DNA of 64,000 nt, taken from NCBI RefSeq assembly GCF_002929375.1, contig NZ_PJIP01000007.1:62001-126000 (forward strand), written 5' to 3'. The notes under the pieces were generated by a model. It worked only from the letters and a program-made list of their open reading frames with translations, made no database searches and was not told where the DNA came from. Each line of letters begins with the position of its first letter. The stretch's first letter is position 1. This DNA is from Arthrobacter sp. DWC3 (lineage in GTDB: Bacteria > Actinomycetota > Actinomycetes > Actinomycetales > Micrococcaceae). The translations under genes and the position numbers were made by a program. Below, in pieces: positions 53,971 to 62,796 of this stretch.

Positions 53971-54044
53971 AGCGGACGACGGGATTCGAACCCGCGACAT
54001 CCACCTTGGCAAGGTGGTGCTCTAGCCAGCTGAGCTACGTCCGC
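53971..54044 (-). tRNA. tRNA-Gly (GCC anticodon), copy 1
   Basis: The acceptor GCGGACG pairs with CGTCCGC; the anticodon loop is TTGCCAA and the T-arm CGGGTTCGAATCCCG. Last gene of a four-tRNA transcript. Sequence identical to the copy at 54309. Confidence 0.95.
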
Positions 54045-54073
54045 AAAAAAGCGCCCCCGGGGGGACGCCGTCG

Positions 54074-54145
54074 TGGGCGATACTGGGATCGAACCAGTGA
54101 CCTCTTCCGTGTCAGGGAAGCGCGCTACCGCTGCGCCAATCGCCC
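54074..54145 (-). tRNA. tRNA-Val (GAC anticodon)
   Basis: The acceptor GGGCGAT pairs with ATCGCCC, the anticodon arm is CTTCC-CTGACAC-GGAAG, and the T-arm is CTGGTTCGATCCCAG. Third gene of the cluster in transcription order. Confidence 0.95.
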
Positions 54146-54184
54146 ATTCTCATGGTGTTCGTACTGCGTGCCCGTCCTGTACCG

Positions 54185-54255
54185 AGGTGGGGACGGGATT
54201 CGAACCCGCGTGGACGGCTTTGCAGGCCGCTGCCTCGCCTCTCGGCCACCCCACC
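54185..54255 (-). tRNA. tRNA-Cys (GCA anticodon)
   Basis: The acceptor GGTGGGG pairs with CCCCACC and the discriminator is U73, as required for CysRS. The anticodon loop is CTGCAAA and the T-arm CGGGTTCGAATCCCG. Second gene of the cluster. Confidence 0.95.
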
Positions 54256-54257
54256 AT

Positions 54258-54276
54258 GACCGGGGAAACCCCGGTC
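54258..54276. other. hairpin between tRNA-Gly copy 2 and tRNA-Cys
   Basis: GACCGGGG and CCCCGGTC flank AAA. No U-tract follows on the minus strand, so it is more likely a processing or spacing element in the tRNA precursor than a terminator. Confidence 0.4.
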
Positions 54277-54308
54277 ACCGGACTGATCCGGCCATACAGT
54301 GACTTGCG

Positions 54309-54382
54309 AGCGGACGACGGGATTCGAACCCGCGACATCCACCTTGGCAAGGTGGTGCTCTAGCCAGCTGAGCTACGTCCGC
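54309..54382 (-). tRNA. tRNA-Gly (GCC anticodon), copy 2
   Basis: Same sequence as the copy at 53971. It is the first tRNA of the cluster; an AT-rich promoter patch with a TATAGAG element (minus strand, near 54462) lies about 80 bases upstream. Confidence 0.95.
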
Positions 54383-54544
54383 AGAAGGAGAACAAACCCG
54401 AGAACCCCGCTCAACGATGCTCGTTTCGCGGTGTTCCTTCGTTTTCCAACGAGAGAAAACTCTATAGGACGTTCGGGGGTTCGTCCAATCGGTACGCACC
54501 GACCGCGGCCCCGTGCTGTCAGAGGTACCTGAGAGACTGGTCCC

Positions 54545-55420
54545 ATGACCGCCCCGCTCCTCGCACACGCAACACCCCACGGCAGGATGTACGCCCGCTC
54601 CACCTCGGAGCAGCCCTCCGTCCCGTCGATCACCACCGTGATCTCGCAGCTCCCCACCTCTCTCGGCGGCTGGTTCGGCCACATGGCGGCCAGCGCGCTC
54701 TCGCGGGACCCCCGGCTGCCCGGGGCGCTCGGCAACCCGTCCGAGCTGCGGTCCGCGGTCAGGGACGCGGCCTCTGCGGCCGAGCGCTACCGCGACGAGG
54801 CGGCGCTGCGCGGCACGCGGGTGCACCACTACTGCGAGCAGGTCGCGCTCCGCGCGCTCGGACGCCCGGACGACCTCGACGCCGCCCGCCTCGCCCTCGA
54901 GGAGAACGGCGAGGCGGGGTTCGCCCAGCGGTTCGACGAGTGGTGGAGCCTCTACGACGTCCGTCCGGTGGAACCCGAACTGACCGTCTGGAACACCGCG
55001 CTCGGCTACGCGGGGACGCTCGACCTCGTCGCGACGATCGGGGGGCGCACGTGCCTCATCGACTACAAGACGAAGAACACCGACCGGGACGGCTTCGTGA
55101 AGGCCCTGGACGACAAGGTGGTCATGCAGCTCGTGGCGGGGATGAAGGCCGAGGAATGCCTCGTGGACCCGCAGAAGGGTGAGTGGCGCGCCTGGCCGCA
55201 CGGCGACCAGCCCCTGCTCCTCGGCGTCGCCGTCGGGCAGACCGAGGTCCGTGCCATGCGGGCCAACCCGGACGTGCTGCGGACGCACTGGCTGCGTTTC
55301 TGCGCCCTGCGCCGCGCGTGGGAGGCGGGACTCGACGCCGAGGAGGCCGGCCGCGCCCTGCTGCCCATCGGCCCGCCGCCCGCTGCGTCGGTACCGACCG
55401 GATCCGCCCTGCCGGCCTGA
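54545..55420 (+). CDS. stand-alone RecB-like PD-(D/E)XK nuclease-fold protein
   Basis: Encodes 291 residues. RGTRVHHYCEQVALRALG (about 89-106) provides the His/Glu helix seen before RecB-type cores. Next come PVEPELTVWN with a glutamate (about 145), GYAGTLDLVATIGGRTC with Asp160, and LIDYKTKNTD with Asp173 and Lys175 (the DxK of motif III). This order, E...GxxDLV...DxK, is the Cas4/RecB-type nuclease fold. No helicase domain and no Fe-S cysteine cluster are present. It sits alone between a tRNA cluster and def, with no phage genes around. Partner and substrate are unknown. Confidence 0.72.
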   Translation: MTAPLLAHATPHGRMYARSTSEQPSVPSITTVISQLPTSLGGWFGHMAASALSRDPRLPGALGNPSELRSAVRDAASAAERYRDEAALRGTRVHHYCEQVALRALGRPDDLDAARLALEENGEAGFAQRFDEWWSLYDVRPVEPELTVWNTALGYAGTLDLVATIGGRTCLIDYKTKNTDRDGFVKALDDKVVMQLVAGMKAEECLVDPQKGEWRAWPHGDQPLLLGVAVGQTEVRAMRANPDVLRTHWLRFCALRRAWEAGLDAEEAGRALLPIGPPPAASVPTGSALPA

Positions 55421-55560
55421 GGCGTTCCGGCAGCGAGCTCCCCGTCCGCCGCGCGGCCGCACTAGGATTGACGGGAACCTCGCGGCCCAGCGCCGCGGAC
55501 CGCACCCCCGTCCTGCGCCTCCCGGCGCAGTCCGTGACCGAAGCGAGGAACCGAGCACCG

Positions 55561-56163
55561 ATGGCCGTCCTGAGTATCCGCATGATCGGCGACCCGATCC
55601 TCCGCACACCGGCCGCCGCGGTGACCGACTTCGGACCGGATCTCGCCCGGCTGGTCGAGGACATGACCGAGACCATGATCGACGTGCAGGGCGCCGGGCT
55701 CGCCGCACCCCAGGTGGGGATCGGACTGCAGGTGTTCACCTACCGCGTCGACGGCGTCGAGGGTCACGTGGTGAACCCGGTGCTCGAGACCGACGGCGCG
55801 TCCCAGGGCGAGTCCGACGTCGAGGGGTGCCTGTCGGTCCCCGGCCTCGGCAGCTACGTCGACAGGACGGAGTGGGCGCGCGTGAAGGGCCAGGACGTGT
55901 CCGGCCGGGACGTCGTGGTCGAGGGCACGGGCATGCTCGCGCGTGCGCTGCAGCACGAGACCGACCACCTGCGCGGCACTCTCTACATCGACCGTCTCCA
56001 GGGCGAGGACCGCAGGAGCGCCCTGCGGGCCATCCGGAGCGCGGACTACAACCGCGTCACGTCCCGCACCGCCGCGGAGCGCTCCCGCACCCTCGGATCG
56101 AGCTTCACCCCCGGCACCGCGCCGGGCGGACGCACCGGCGCGTCCGGGCGGGCCACCCGATGA
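55561..56163 (+). CDS. def: peptide deformylase
   Basis: Encodes 200 residues. The three PDF motifs are GAGLAAPQVG (Gln51), EGCLSVPG (Cys90) and QHETDHLRG (His132, Glu133, His136), binding the catalytic metal. It removes the formyl group from nascent N-terminal methionine. The ATG at 55561 follows GCGAGGAACC. The stop overlaps the fmt ATG (ATGA), coupling deformylase to the formyltransferase that makes its substrate. A C-terminal Gly/Ser/Thr-rich tail extends beyond the fold. Confidence 0.96.
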   Translation: MAVLSIRMIGDPILRTPAAAVTDFGPDLARLVEDMTETMIDVQGAGLAAPQVGIGLQVFTYRVDGVEGHVVNPVLETDGASQGESDVEGCLSVPGLGSYVDRTEWARVKGQDVSGRDVVVEGTGMLARALQHETDHLRGTLYIDRLQGEDRRSALRAIRSADYNRVTSRTAAERSRTLGSSFTPGTAPGGRTGASGRATR

Positions 56164-57119
56164 GGATCCTCTTCGCGGGGACGCCCGAGGTCGCCGTCCC
56201 GTCGCTGAGGGCCCTCGTGGAGGCCGGCTCCGACGTCGCCGCCGTCCTGACGCGCGTCGACGCGCCCGTGGGCCGCCGGAAGGTGCTGACGCCCAGCCCC
56301 GTCGCTGCGGCCGCGGAGGAGCTCGGGCTGCCGGTCGTGAAGGCCAACCGCTTCACCCCCGAGCTGATCGACCACCTCCGCAGCCTGGAGCTCGAGGCGG
56401 CGGCCATCGTCGCCTACGGCGGCATCGTCCCGCCGGCCGGGCTGTCCGTCCCCAAGCACGGCTGGATCAACCTGCACTTCTCCGTACTGCCCGCGTGGCG
56501 GGGCGCAGCACCCGTGCAGCACGCCGTGCTCGCCGGCGACGACATCACCGGGGCCACGACGTTCCTCCTCGAGGAGGGGCTCGACACCGGGCCCGTCTTC
56601 GGGGTGATGACCGAGACGCTCGAACCGTCGGCCACGAGCGGGGAGGTCCTCGGACGCCTCGCGCACAGCGGCGCCGTCCTCCTGGTGCAGACGCTCTCGG
56701 GCCTCGAGGCGGGGCGCATCACCGCGACGCCGCAGGCAGGCGATCCGAGCTTCGCCCCGAAGCTCACCATCGACGACGCCCGGATCGACTGGTCGCAGCC
56801 CGCCGTGGCGGTGCGCCGGCGCATCAACGCCGTCACCCCGGAGCCCGGGGCGTGGACCACGCTCGACGGGCAGCGCGTCAAGATCGGCCCCGTCGGCCCC
56901 GTCGGCCCCGCCGCGACGGAGGCGGACGGAGCGGGCCCGGTGGTTTCCGCGGCGTCGCTCGCACCGGGCGCACTCCGGGTCGCCGGGCGGCAGGTCCTCG
57001 TCGGGACGGGTTCGGACGCCGTGGTCCTCGGGGACCTGCAACCGGCCGGCAAGAAGATGATGAACGCCCTGGACTGGGCACGAGGCGCGGCAGCGCGCGG
57101 GGAGCTGGTGTTCCAGTGA
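56160..57119 (+). CDS. fmt: methionyl-tRNA formyltransferase
   Basis: Encodes 319 residues. The catalytic residues are Asn104, His106 (INLHFSVLPAWRGAAPVQ) and Asp142 (EEGLDTGPVFG). The SLLP-type loop SVLPAWRG is typical. The C-terminal OB-like domain recognises tRNA-fMet. It uses 10-formyl-THF, whose polyglutamylation depends on FolC elsewhere in the window. Tandem GTCGGCCCC repeats near 56887 encode a GPVGPVG stretch in the C-terminal domain. Overlaps def at its start and rsmB at its end. Confidence 0.95.
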   Translation: MRILFAGTPEVAVPSLRALVEAGSDVAAVLTRVDAPVGRRKVLTPSPVAAAAEELGLPVVKANRFTPELIDHLRSLELEAAAIVAYGGIVPPAGLSVPKHGWINLHFSVLPAWRGAAPVQHAVLAGDDITGATTFLLEEGLDTGPVFGVMTETLEPSATSGEVLGRLAHSGAVLLVQTLSGLEAGRITATPQAGDPSFAPKLTIDDARIDWSQPAVAVRRRINAVTPEPGAWTTLDGQRVKIGPVGPVGPAATEADGAGPVVSAASLAPGALRVAGRQVLVGTGSDAVVLGDLQPAGKKMMNALDWARGAAARGELVFQ

Positions 57120-58708
57120 CGGCGAACGGCGAATCGAACAGCGCGTCCAACCACGGATCCGACCGCGGATCCGGGGGACAGGGCCCGTCCCGCGGGCCGG
57201 GGTCCGGCAGGAGCGGTGGCCAGGGCGGGGGCAACCGTCGCCGCAACGAGCAGGGACGTGAACGCAACCGCGGCGGGGAACGCCAGTTCTCGCAGGCCGC
57301 GCCGTCCCAGCGCACGCGCCGCGCGGACCCGGCGCGCCTCGTCGCCTTCGAGGTGCTGCGCGCCGTGGCCGCCGAGGACGCCTACGCCAACCTCGTGCTG
57401 CCGGCGAGCATCCGCAAGCACCGCCTGGACCGGCGCGACGCCGGTTTCGCCACGGAGCTGACCTACGGGGCGCTCCGCGGGCAGGGGACCTACGACGCCG
57501 TCCTGGCCCGCTGCGTGGACCGGCCCCTCGACCAGCTGGATCCCGCCGTGCTCGACGCCCTGCGGATCGGGGTGCACCAGCTCCTCGCGATGCGCGTCCC
57601 CGCGCACGCGGCGCTCGACCAGACCGTGGGCCTCGTGCGCGCCGTGATCGGCGCCGGCCCGTCGTCGCTCGTCAATGCCGTGCTCCGCAAGGTGAGCGCA
57701 CGCGACGTCGACGCGTGGATCGGTGACCTGGTTGAGGGCCTGACGGACGCCACCGCGATCGCCGCCCTGACCCACAGCCACCCCGAGTGGATCGTCCGCG
57801 CCCTGCGCCAGGCACTCGTGGCCCACGGCCGCGACGCCGCCGAGATCGACGCCCTGCTCGCCGCGGACAACGCCGCGCCCGTGGTGCACCTCGTGGCCCT
57901 GCCCGGCCTCGCCACGCTCGACGACGCCCTCCGCGAAGGAGCCGAACCTGGCCGCCTCGCACCCGACTCCGCCTACTACTCCGGCGGTGACGTCAGCCGC
58001 CTCCCGGGCGTCTCGACGGGCACCATCCGCGTCCAGGATTCGGGCTCGCAGCTCGTGGCGCGCGCCCTCGCCGCCGTCCCGGTCGAACGGCGGACGGACG
58101 ACGGCGAGCAGTGGCTCGACCTGTGCGCGGGCCCCGGCGGCAAGACGGCGCTGCTGGCAGCGCTCGGCCAGGACACCGGCGTGCACCTGACGGCCAACGA
58201 GCCGGTGCCGCATCGCGCCCAGCTGGTCCGGCAGGCGCTGCGGCCCCTGCGCGAGGAGTCCTGGACGGTGCGTGTCGGCGACGGCCGGGAGATCGGCCGG
58301 GACCAGCCGGCGCACTACGACCGCGTGCTCGTCGACGCACCCTGCACCGGACTCGGGGCGCTGCGGCGCCGGCCGGAATCCCGGTGGCGGCGCAAGCCCG
58401 CCGACCTGGTGTCCCTCGCGCCGCTCCAGCGCGAGCTCCTCGCCTCGGCGCTCGACGCCGTCGCGCCGGGTGGCGTGGTGGCGTACGTGACGTGCTCGCC
58501 GCACCACGCCGAGACGGAGGCCGTCGTCGACGACTGCCTCCGCAGGCGCACCGGGTTCGAGCGGGTCGACGCAGGGGCCGCCCTCGATGCCGTGAGCATC
58601 GGGGGAGCCCTCGACGCCGGCCACGGCGCGAGCGCCCAGCTCTGGCCGCACGTGCACGGCACGGACGCCATGTACCTGGCGCTCATCCGCAGGACCCCCG
58701 AAAGCTGA
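57116..58708 (+). CDS. rsmB: 16S rRNA (cytosine-C5) methyltransferase RsmB-like
   Basis: Encodes 530 residues from a GTG overlapping the fmt stop. Residues 1-60 are a Gly/Ser/Arg/Asn-rich disordered extension. A NusB-like domain follows ([50 protein letters not shown]). The SAM-binding fold has [17 protein letters not shown]; the catalytic cysteines are in [20 protein letters not shown] (PCTG) and [16 protein letters not shown] (TCS). It methylates C967 of 16S rRNA. The RG-rich tail is longer than in E. coli RsmB (429 residues). Confidence 0.93.
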   Translation: MTANGESNSASNHGSDRGSGGQGPSRGPGSGRSGGQGGGNRRRNEQGRERNRGGERQFSQAAPSQRTRRADPARLVAFEVLRAVAAEDAYANLVLPASIRKHRLDRRDAGFATELTYGALRGQGTYDAVLARCVDRPLDQLDPAVLDALRIGVHQLLAMRVPAHAALDQTVGLVRAVIGAGPSSLVNAVLRKVSARDVDAWIGDLVEGLTDATAIAALTHSHPEWIVRALRQALVAHGRDAAEIDALLAADNAAPVVHLVALPGLATLDDALREGAEPGRLAPDSAYYSGGDVSRLPGVSTGTIRVQDSGSQLVARALAAVPVERRTDDGEQWLDLCAGPGGKTALLAALGQDTGVHLTANEPVPHRAQLVRQALRPLREESWTVRVGDGREIGRDQPAHYDRVLVDAPCTGLGALRRRPESRWRRKPADLVSLAPLQRELLASALDAVAPGGVVAYVTCSPHHAETEAVVDDCLRRRTGFERVDAGAALDAVSIGGALDAGHGASAQLWPHVHGTDAMYLALIRRTPES

Positions 58709-58775
58709 ACCGGCGTCGGGTGCGAGCACCCGACGTCCTCCCGGACGCCCCGCGCCCGCTACGAAAGGAACGCCT

Positions 58776-59450
58776 ATGACCCACCTCCGCATCAACCCGA
58801 GCATCCTCTCGGCGGACTTCGTCAACCTCGAGGCGGAACTGCAGCGCATCGGCACCGCCGACGCGGTGCACGTGGACGTGATGGACAACCATTTCGTGCC
58901 GAACCTGACGCTCGGCCTGCCCGTGGTGCGGCGCATCCAGGAGGTCAGCCCGCTGCCGCTCGACGTGCACCTCATGATCGAGGACGCGGACCGCTGGGCA
59001 CCGCAGTACGCCGAGGCCGGGGCCGCGTCCGTCACCTTCCACGCCGAAGCCGCCGCCGCGCCCGTGAAGCTGGCCCGGGAGCTGCGCGACGCCGGGGCGA
59101 AGGCCGGGATGGCCCTCCGACCGGCCACCCCGGTGGAGCCCTACCTCGACCTGCTCGGGGAGCTGGACATGCTGCTCGTGATGACGGTGGAACCGGGCTT
59201 CGGCGGGCAGTCCTTCCTGGACCTCACGCTCCCGAAGATCCGCCGTGCTGCCGAGGTGATCCGCGGTGCGGGGCTGCCCCTGGTCATCCAGGTGGACGGC
59301 GGGATCACGGAGGAGACCATCGTCCGCGCGGCCGACGCGGGAGCCACGGTCTTCGTGGCGGGCTCCTCCGTCTACGGGGCGGGCGACGCCGACTCCGCCA
59401 TCTCCGCCCTGCGCTCGGCCGCCACGCGCACGCAGTCCTGGCAGTCCTAG
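58776..59450 (+). CDS. rpe: ribulose-phosphate 3-epimerase
   Basis: Encodes a 224-residue TIM barrel. [17 protein letters not shown] carries the first catalytic residues, [18 protein letters not shown] holds the metal-binding HVD and N/H, HLMIED follows, and [18 protein letters not shown] and [10 protein letters not shown] complete the site. It interconverts ribulose and xylulose 5-phosphates and pairs functionally with rpiB. Sixty-seven bases after rsmB, with GAAAGGAACG before the ATG. Its stop overlaps the converging acVLRF1 gene by four bases. Confidence 0.95.
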   Translation: MTHLRINPSILSADFVNLEAELQRIGTADAVHVDVMDNHFVPNLTLGLPVVRRIQEVSPLPLDVHLMIEDADRWAPQYAEAGAASVTFHAEAAAAPVKLARELRDAGAKAGMALRPATPVEPYLDLLGELDMLLVMTVEPGFGGQSFLDLTLPKIRRAAEVIRGAGLPLVIQVDGGITEETIVRAADAGATVFVAGSSVYGAGDADSAISALRSAATRTQSWQS

Positions 59451-60157
59451 GGGGCGGCGGGCGGATCGGTCACCGTGATCCGCACCGACAGTGCGGAGGC
59501 GGCCGCCTCCTTGAGGATCGCGAGCCGCGGGTCCGGCACCGTGAGGAAGGGGACCTGCGGCAGGCCCGCGACGGACGCGAGGACCGGTTCGCCGAGCACC
59601 GCGGCGGCCAGTGTCCTGTCCCCGCCGAGCTGCAGACAGGACGGCGGCTGGGCCGAGAAGATCGCCGCGGCGCGGACCGCGGTCTCCTCCACGAGGGCGT
59701 CGGCCTGGTTGGCCCGGCGCCGGGCGAAGCGCTGCTGCGACCAGCCGCCGGCGGCGGTGCGTCCCTGTACGTAGCGCGTGCCCGTCTTCGAGGACACCAC
59801 GGAGCCCTCGCGGGCCACCCCCACTGAGTAGCCGCCCCGCCGGATGAGCAGCAGCCCCACCGGCGCGGCCGGGTCGATCCCCGACAGCAGAGCGGCCACG
59901 AGCCCGTCGCGTCCGGACGCGGGATCGGACGCGGGATCGGACGCGGGATCGGGCGCGGAATCGGATGCGGAGGGGGATCCGGCCGGGGGGAGGGGCGGCG
60001 TCAGGACCGCCCGGCAGCCGTTCCGTGCGAGGACCTCGAGCGAACCGGCCGCGGCGTCGGCGGGCTGCACCGTGCAGGTGCCGTTGCGCTGCTCGAACCG
60101 CGTGAGCCAGCCGTCGAGGCGCCGGGCCTCGACGAGCACGGACCTGGTCGGGGACAC
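59447..60157 (-). CDS. acVLRF1 family peptidyl-tRNA hydrolase (Vms1-like release factor)
   Basis: Encodes 236 residues from a GTG behind AAGGAG. The core [20 protein letters not shown] followed by [15 protein letters not shown] (about 124-158) is the Vms1-like release factor 1 signature, with the GGWSQQR loop positioned like the eRF1 GGQ loop. The actinobacterial branch, acVLRF1, releases peptides from tRNA on obstructed 50S-peptidyl-tRNA complexes in ribosome rescue. Residues 60-82 contain a SDPA tandem repeat. The catalytic glutamine (Gln141 or 142) is present. Convergent with rpe and divergent from rarA. Confidence 0.82.
   Translation of the reverse strand: MSPTRSVLVEARRLDGWLTRFEQRNGTCTVQPADAAAGSLEVLARNGCRAVLTPPLPPAGSPSASDSAPDPASDPASDPASGRDGLVAALLSGIDPAAPVGLLLIRRGGYSVGVAREGSVVSSKTGTRYVQGRTAAGGWSQQRFARRRANQADALVEETAVRAAAIFSAQPPSCLQLGGDRTLAAAVLGEPVLASVAGLPQVPFLTVPDPRLAILKEAAASALSVRITVTDPPAAP
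59921..59968 (-). repeat. four tandem 12-base repeats in the acVLRF1 gene
   Basis: Plus-strand units GGGATCGGACGC, GGGATCGGACGC, GGGATCGGGCGC and GGAATCGGATGC are head to tail. They encode a Ser-Asp-Pro-Ala type repeat in a surface loop (about residues 64-79) and keep the frame if copy number changes. Confidence 0.85.
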
Positions 60158-60241
60158 GGTGCTCCTTCGGGGCTGCTCGGTCGGGGCGAGGACGGGCCCG
60201 TTCGGCCCGCTGCGTCAGTGGCCCACAGTAACGTTGACGCT

Positions 60242-61744
60242 GTGAATGATCTATTCAGCGCGGCAGCGGACGACGACGAGGACGACGCTCCCTCCGCCGG
60301 CAGCCGTGCCTCCGCCGCCGGGCGGCCGCGCAGCCCCCTGGCCGTGCGCATGCGGCCACGCTCCCTCGACGAGGTGGTCGGCCAGCAGCACCTGCTGGGC
60401 CGCGGATCGCCCCTGCGCACCCTCGCGGGCGAGCACGACCCCGGAGCGCACGCGGCGCCGTCCTCCGTGATCCTGTGGGGTCCGCCGGGGACCGGCAAGA
60501 CGACGCTCGCCCACGTGATCGCGCGCGGGCAGGGCCGGAAGTTCGTCGAGCTGTCCGCCATCACCGCCGGCGTCAAGGACGTGCGCCGCGTCATGGACGA
60601 GGCCCTGACCTCCCGCGACCTGTACCGGCAGACCACCGTGCTGTTCCTCGACGAGATCCACCGCTTCAACAAGGCCCAGCAGGACGCCCTGCTGCCCGGG
60701 GTGGAGAACGGCTGGGTGGTCCTGATCGCGGCCACCACCGAGAACCCCTCCTTCTCCGTGGTGTCGCCGCTGCTGTCCCGCTCGCTGCTGCAGACCCTCC
60801 GACCGCTCGACGAAGCGGACATCCGCGGCCTCCTCGAACGCGCCGTCGACGACGAGCGCGGCCTCGCCGGCACCGTGGAGCTGTCCCCGGAGGCGCTCGA
60901 GCACCTCGTGCGGCTCGCCGCAGGGGACGCCCGGCGCGGGCTGACCGCGCTCGAGGCGGCCGCCGGCGTCGCCCGCTCCGAACGCGGGACGTACGACGCC
61001 CACGCCGTCGGTCCCGGGCAGGAGCGGCTCACGACCGCCGCGGAGGACGACGACGAGGACGACGACGAGGACGGCGGGGACGGGGACGACGGCACGGACA
61101 CGCTGCCCGTGCTCGTCACCCTCGACCACGCGGAGAAGGCCGTGGACGTCGCCGCCCTGCGCTACGACCGCGCCGGGGACCAGCACTACGACGTGGCGAG
61201 CGCGTTCATCAAGTCGCTCCGCGGGTCGGACGTGGACGCGGCCCTGCACTACGTCGCCCGGATGCTCGAGGCGGGCGAGGACCCCCGCTTCATCGCGCGC
61301 CGGCTCATGATCTCGGCCGCGGAGGACGTGGGCATGGCGGATCCGACGGCCCTGCAGACGGCCGTCGCCGCCGCGCAGGCGGTCCAGCTCGTCGGCATGC
61401 CCGAGGCGCGCATCATCCTCGCCGAGGCAGTGGTGCACATCGCCACCGCGCCGAAGTCCAACGCCGCCTACAACGGGATCAACGCCGCCATCGCGGACGT
61501 ACGGACCGGCCGCGGCCAGGGCATCCCCGCCCACCTCCGGGACGCCCACTATCCCGGGGCGTCGCAGCTCGGACACGGCAAGGGCTACGTGTACTCGCAC
61601 GACGAGCCGCACGGGATCGCCCTGCAGCAGTACGCGCCCGACGACCTCGTGGGACGGGACTACTACCAGCCCACGGATCGTGGCACGGAGCGGGACATCT
61701 CAGCCCGCCTGGCGCGGCTGCGCCGGATCATCCGCGGGAAGTAG
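60242..61744 (+). CDS. rarA: replication-associated recombination protein A (RarA/MgsA)
   Basis: Encodes a 500-residue AAA+ ATPase. Walker A is GPPGTGKTT (80-88), Walker [21 protein letters not shown], sensor 1 in [12 protein letters not shown]. The tetramerisation and C-terminal domains include [20 protein letters not shown] and [20 protein letters not shown]. It acts at stalled forks. GTG at 60242 is preferred: a TAACGT-like -10 ends only about eight bases upstream, suggesting a leaderless mRNA starting at this codon. An acidic insert, [19 protein letters not shown], lies near residues 268-286 between the AAA+ lid and C-terminal domain. Confidence 0.93.
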   Translation: MNDLFSAAADDDEDDAPSAGSRASAAGRPRSPLAVRMRPRSLDEVVGQQHLLGRGSPLRTLAGEHDPGAHAAPSSVILWGPPGTGKTTLAHVIARGQGRKFVELSAITAGVKDVRRVMDEALTSRDLYRQTTVLFLDEIHRFNKAQQDALLPGVENGWVVLIAATTENPSFSVVSPLLSRSLLQTLRPLDEADIRGLLERAVDDERGLAGTVELSPEALEHLVRLAAGDARRGLTALEAAAGVARSERGTYDAHAVGPGQERLTTAAEDDDEDDDEDGGDGDDGTDTLPVLVTLDHAEKAVDVAALRYDRAGDQHYDVASAFIKSLRGSDVDAALHYVARMLEAGEDPRFIARRLMISAAEDVGMADPTALQTAVAAAQAVQLVGMPEARIILAEAVVHIATAPKSNAAYNGINAAIADVRTGRGQGIPAHLRDAHYPGASQLGHGKGYVYSHDEPHGIALQQYAPDDLVGRDYYQPTDRGTERDISARLARLRRIIRGK

Positions 61745-61802
61745 CTGAGGGGTGAGGCGACCAATTCGGCCGCCCGGCCCGGGCACTGCTAATATGGGTC
61801 GC

Positions 61803-62019
61803 TGACTGGCAAGTCGTCGTGTACCAGCCGTCTCCCCGTGTTCCGCCGCAGGTTCCCTGCGGCATCCCGCGGGCTGGCGGCCAGGGTCGCGGCGGACTGT
61901 AGTACCGGGAAGCGGCCAATCCCGGCTCTCCGCAAGTGGAGGCCAGCGACACCAGGAAGTGCGGACGCCCCCGTGGCGCGAGTCCGCTTCTTCGCCGCAA
62001 AAATCATCGAAAGGTAAAC
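61803..62019 (+). promoter_or_regulatory. long 5' leader of rpsD
   Basis: A TAATAT -10 at 61790-61795 places transcription start near 61802, leaving a leader of about 217 bases before the rpsD GTG. It contains local pairings such as GCCGCAGGTTCCCTGCGGC (61852-61870) and a CTCCGCAAGTGGAG hairpin near 61928-61941. S4 autoregulates its own mRNA in many bacteria, so a regulatory structure is plausible. No known actinobacterial S4 leader motif was recognised. Confidence 0.45.
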
Positions 62020-62646
62020 GTGGCTAACAACACACGTGCCCGCCGGAAGGTCCGCATCTCGCGGGCCCTCGGCATCGCCCTCACCCCGAAGGCGGAGAAG
62101 TACCTCGAGCGCCGGCCGTACGCGCCGGGCCAGCACGGCCGCGCACGTCGCAAGCAGGACAGCGACTACGCCGTACGTCTGCGCGAGAAGCAGCGCCTGC
62201 GTGCCCAGTACAACATCCGCGAAGCGCAGATGGCCCGTATCTTCGAGGAGGCCCGCCGCACCGCAGGCCTCACCGGTGAGAACCTGATCGAGCTCCTCGA
62301 GATGCGTCTCGACGCCCTCGTCCTCCGTGCAGGCTTCGCCCGCACGAGCGCCCAGGCCCGCCAGCTCATCGTGCACCGCCACATCATGGTCGACGGCGCC
62401 CGCGTGGACCGCCCGTCGTTCCGCGTCTCCGAAGGCCAGCTCATCCACGTCCACAGCCGCAGCGAGACCATGGTCCCGCTCCAGGTTGCTGCCGCCGGTG
62501 CGCACCGCGACGTCCTCCCCGCCGTCCCCGGCTACCTGGACGTCCAGCTCGACAAGCTCCAGGCGCGCCTCGTGCGCCGCCCGAAGCGCTCCGAGGTCCC
62601 CGTGACCTGTGAAGAGCAGCTCGTCGTCGAGTACTACGCACGCTAG
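62020..62646 (+). CDS. rpsD: 30S ribosomal protein S4
   Basis: Encodes 208 residues from a GTG behind GAAAGG. RYVERRPYAPGQHG-type motif appears as LERRPYAPGQHGRARRKQDS; RLRAQYNIREAQMARIFEEA and the S4 RNA-binding fold RLDALVLRAGFARTSAQARQ follow. S4 nucleates assembly of the 30S body. No zinc-binding CxxC is present near the N-terminus, so this is the zinc-independent paralogue form. It stands alone, not in the alpha operon, as is common in actinobacteria. A strong terminator follows. Confidence 0.96.
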   Translation: MANNTRARRKVRISRALGIALTPKAEKYLERRPYAPGQHGRARRKQDSDYAVRLREKQRLRAQYNIREAQMARIFEEARRTAGLTGENLIELLEMRLDALVLRAGFARTSAQARQLIVHRHIMVDGARVDRPSFRVSEGQLIHVHSRSETMVPLQVAAAGAHRDVLPAVPGYLDVQLDKLQARLVRRPKRSEVPVTCEEQLVVEYYAR

Positions 62647-62691
62647 TCCCCTGACGCCGGCGCATCCGCCGACGCAGCGAGACGCACCACC

Positions 62692-62728
62692 GAAGAGCCC
62701 GTGGCACCCGCCACGGGCTCTTCGTTCT
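62692..62728 (+). terminator. terminator after rpsD
   Basis: AGAGCCCGTGGC and GCCACGGGCTCT form a perfect stem around ACCC, followed by TCGTTCT. It lies about 50 bases after the stop. Confidence 0.85.
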
Positions 62729-62796
62729 GTAAGGTACTAAGAGCAAGATTCCCGTGCCCGCCCCCGGAGGCGGCCCCTGCGTAAAGGAGACCGCCC

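Noticed and set aside
53581-54012. Longer form of the antitoxin-like protein starting at 54012
   Set aside because: The extra N-terminus is translated from a tRNA-Gly gene and its terminator; the ribosome-binding site supports GTG at 53832.
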